Source: an uncultured Bacteroidales bacterium
Lineage (GTDB): Bacteria; Bacteroidota; Bacteroidia; Bacteroidales; Bacteroidaceae
Length of the DNA stretch: 33,474 nt
Direction: 5' to 3'
Assembly: GCA_945833885.1 (NCBI GenBank)
Contig: CAMAFY010000033.1
Location: 1-33,474, forward strand
The notes below the pieces were generated by a model that saw nothing but the letters and a program-made list of their open reading frames with translations, was not told the origin of the DNA and did not search any database. Positions within the stretch are counted from its first letter, which is position 1. Each line of letters opens with the position of its first letter. A program made the translations under genes and the position numbers. Shown in pieces: positions 33,447 through 33,474 of the stretch.

Positions 33447-33474
33447 CGCAAAGGAACGGCTCCTCGCAAGATGG

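Overview
The window looks like a chromosomal segment of a Bacteroidales bacterium, most likely a Prevotella-type genome. The reasons are the Bacteroidetes promoter signature TAnnTTTG in front of several genes, the absence of clear Shine-Dalgarno sites, and typical Bacteroidetes families: an OMP_b-brl_3-type outer membrane protein, a PorT-like porin, a very long TamB, and an integrase with the YVARHSW signature. Most of the window is core or housekeeping sequence. Species assignment is inference.

Layout. 1-858 is gene-free and carries a striking array of 22-bp units plus three GC-rich repeats. 859-2070 (-) is a tyrosine recombinase. 2800-4947 (-) is an outer membrane beta-barrel protein, and 5179-5901 (-) is a membrane-tethered winged-helix regulator; a hairpin terminator lies between them. 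6116-9090 (-) holds rfbD, rfbC and rfbA (dTDP-rhamnose) without rfbB. 9295-9367 is tRNA-Lys(UUU) with a clear promoter and terminator. 10074-14655 (-) is a four-gene block: a flippase-like/HAD fusion, a CDP-alcohol phosphotransferase, an uncharacterised ATP-grasp protein and a sugar/polyol-phosphate nucleotidyltransferase. It reads as a headgroup-activating phospholipid pathway, plausibly phosphatidylinositol made through a CDP-activated headgroup. 14813-18232 (-) holds pdxA, rlmN and a ttcA-like gene; then follow a glycosyltransferase (18486-19631), a YebC-family protein (19966-20697) and pheT (21047-23554). 24659-31205 (+) is an envelope operon: periplasmic binding-protein-like protein, porin, TamB. 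It is followed by prfC (31633-33240) and tRNA-Cys(GCA).

The least expected signal is in the gaps. Several unrelated intergenic stretches (107-458, 9752-9817, 13882-13940, 24073-24204, 31277-31342) are built of degenerate units repeating every 22 bp, with two sequence families (AAAGCAT... and AA..TCCG.A.TTTT...). This suggests a genome-wide class of 22-bp periodic intergenic repeats whose role I do not know.

The second point of interest is the 10074-14655 lipid-headgroup operon. It combines a fused transporter-phosphatase, a CDP-alcohol phosphotransferase with a shifted last aspartate, and an ATP-grasp protein with no assigned role. All motif and repeat positions were read by eye; no database search was run.
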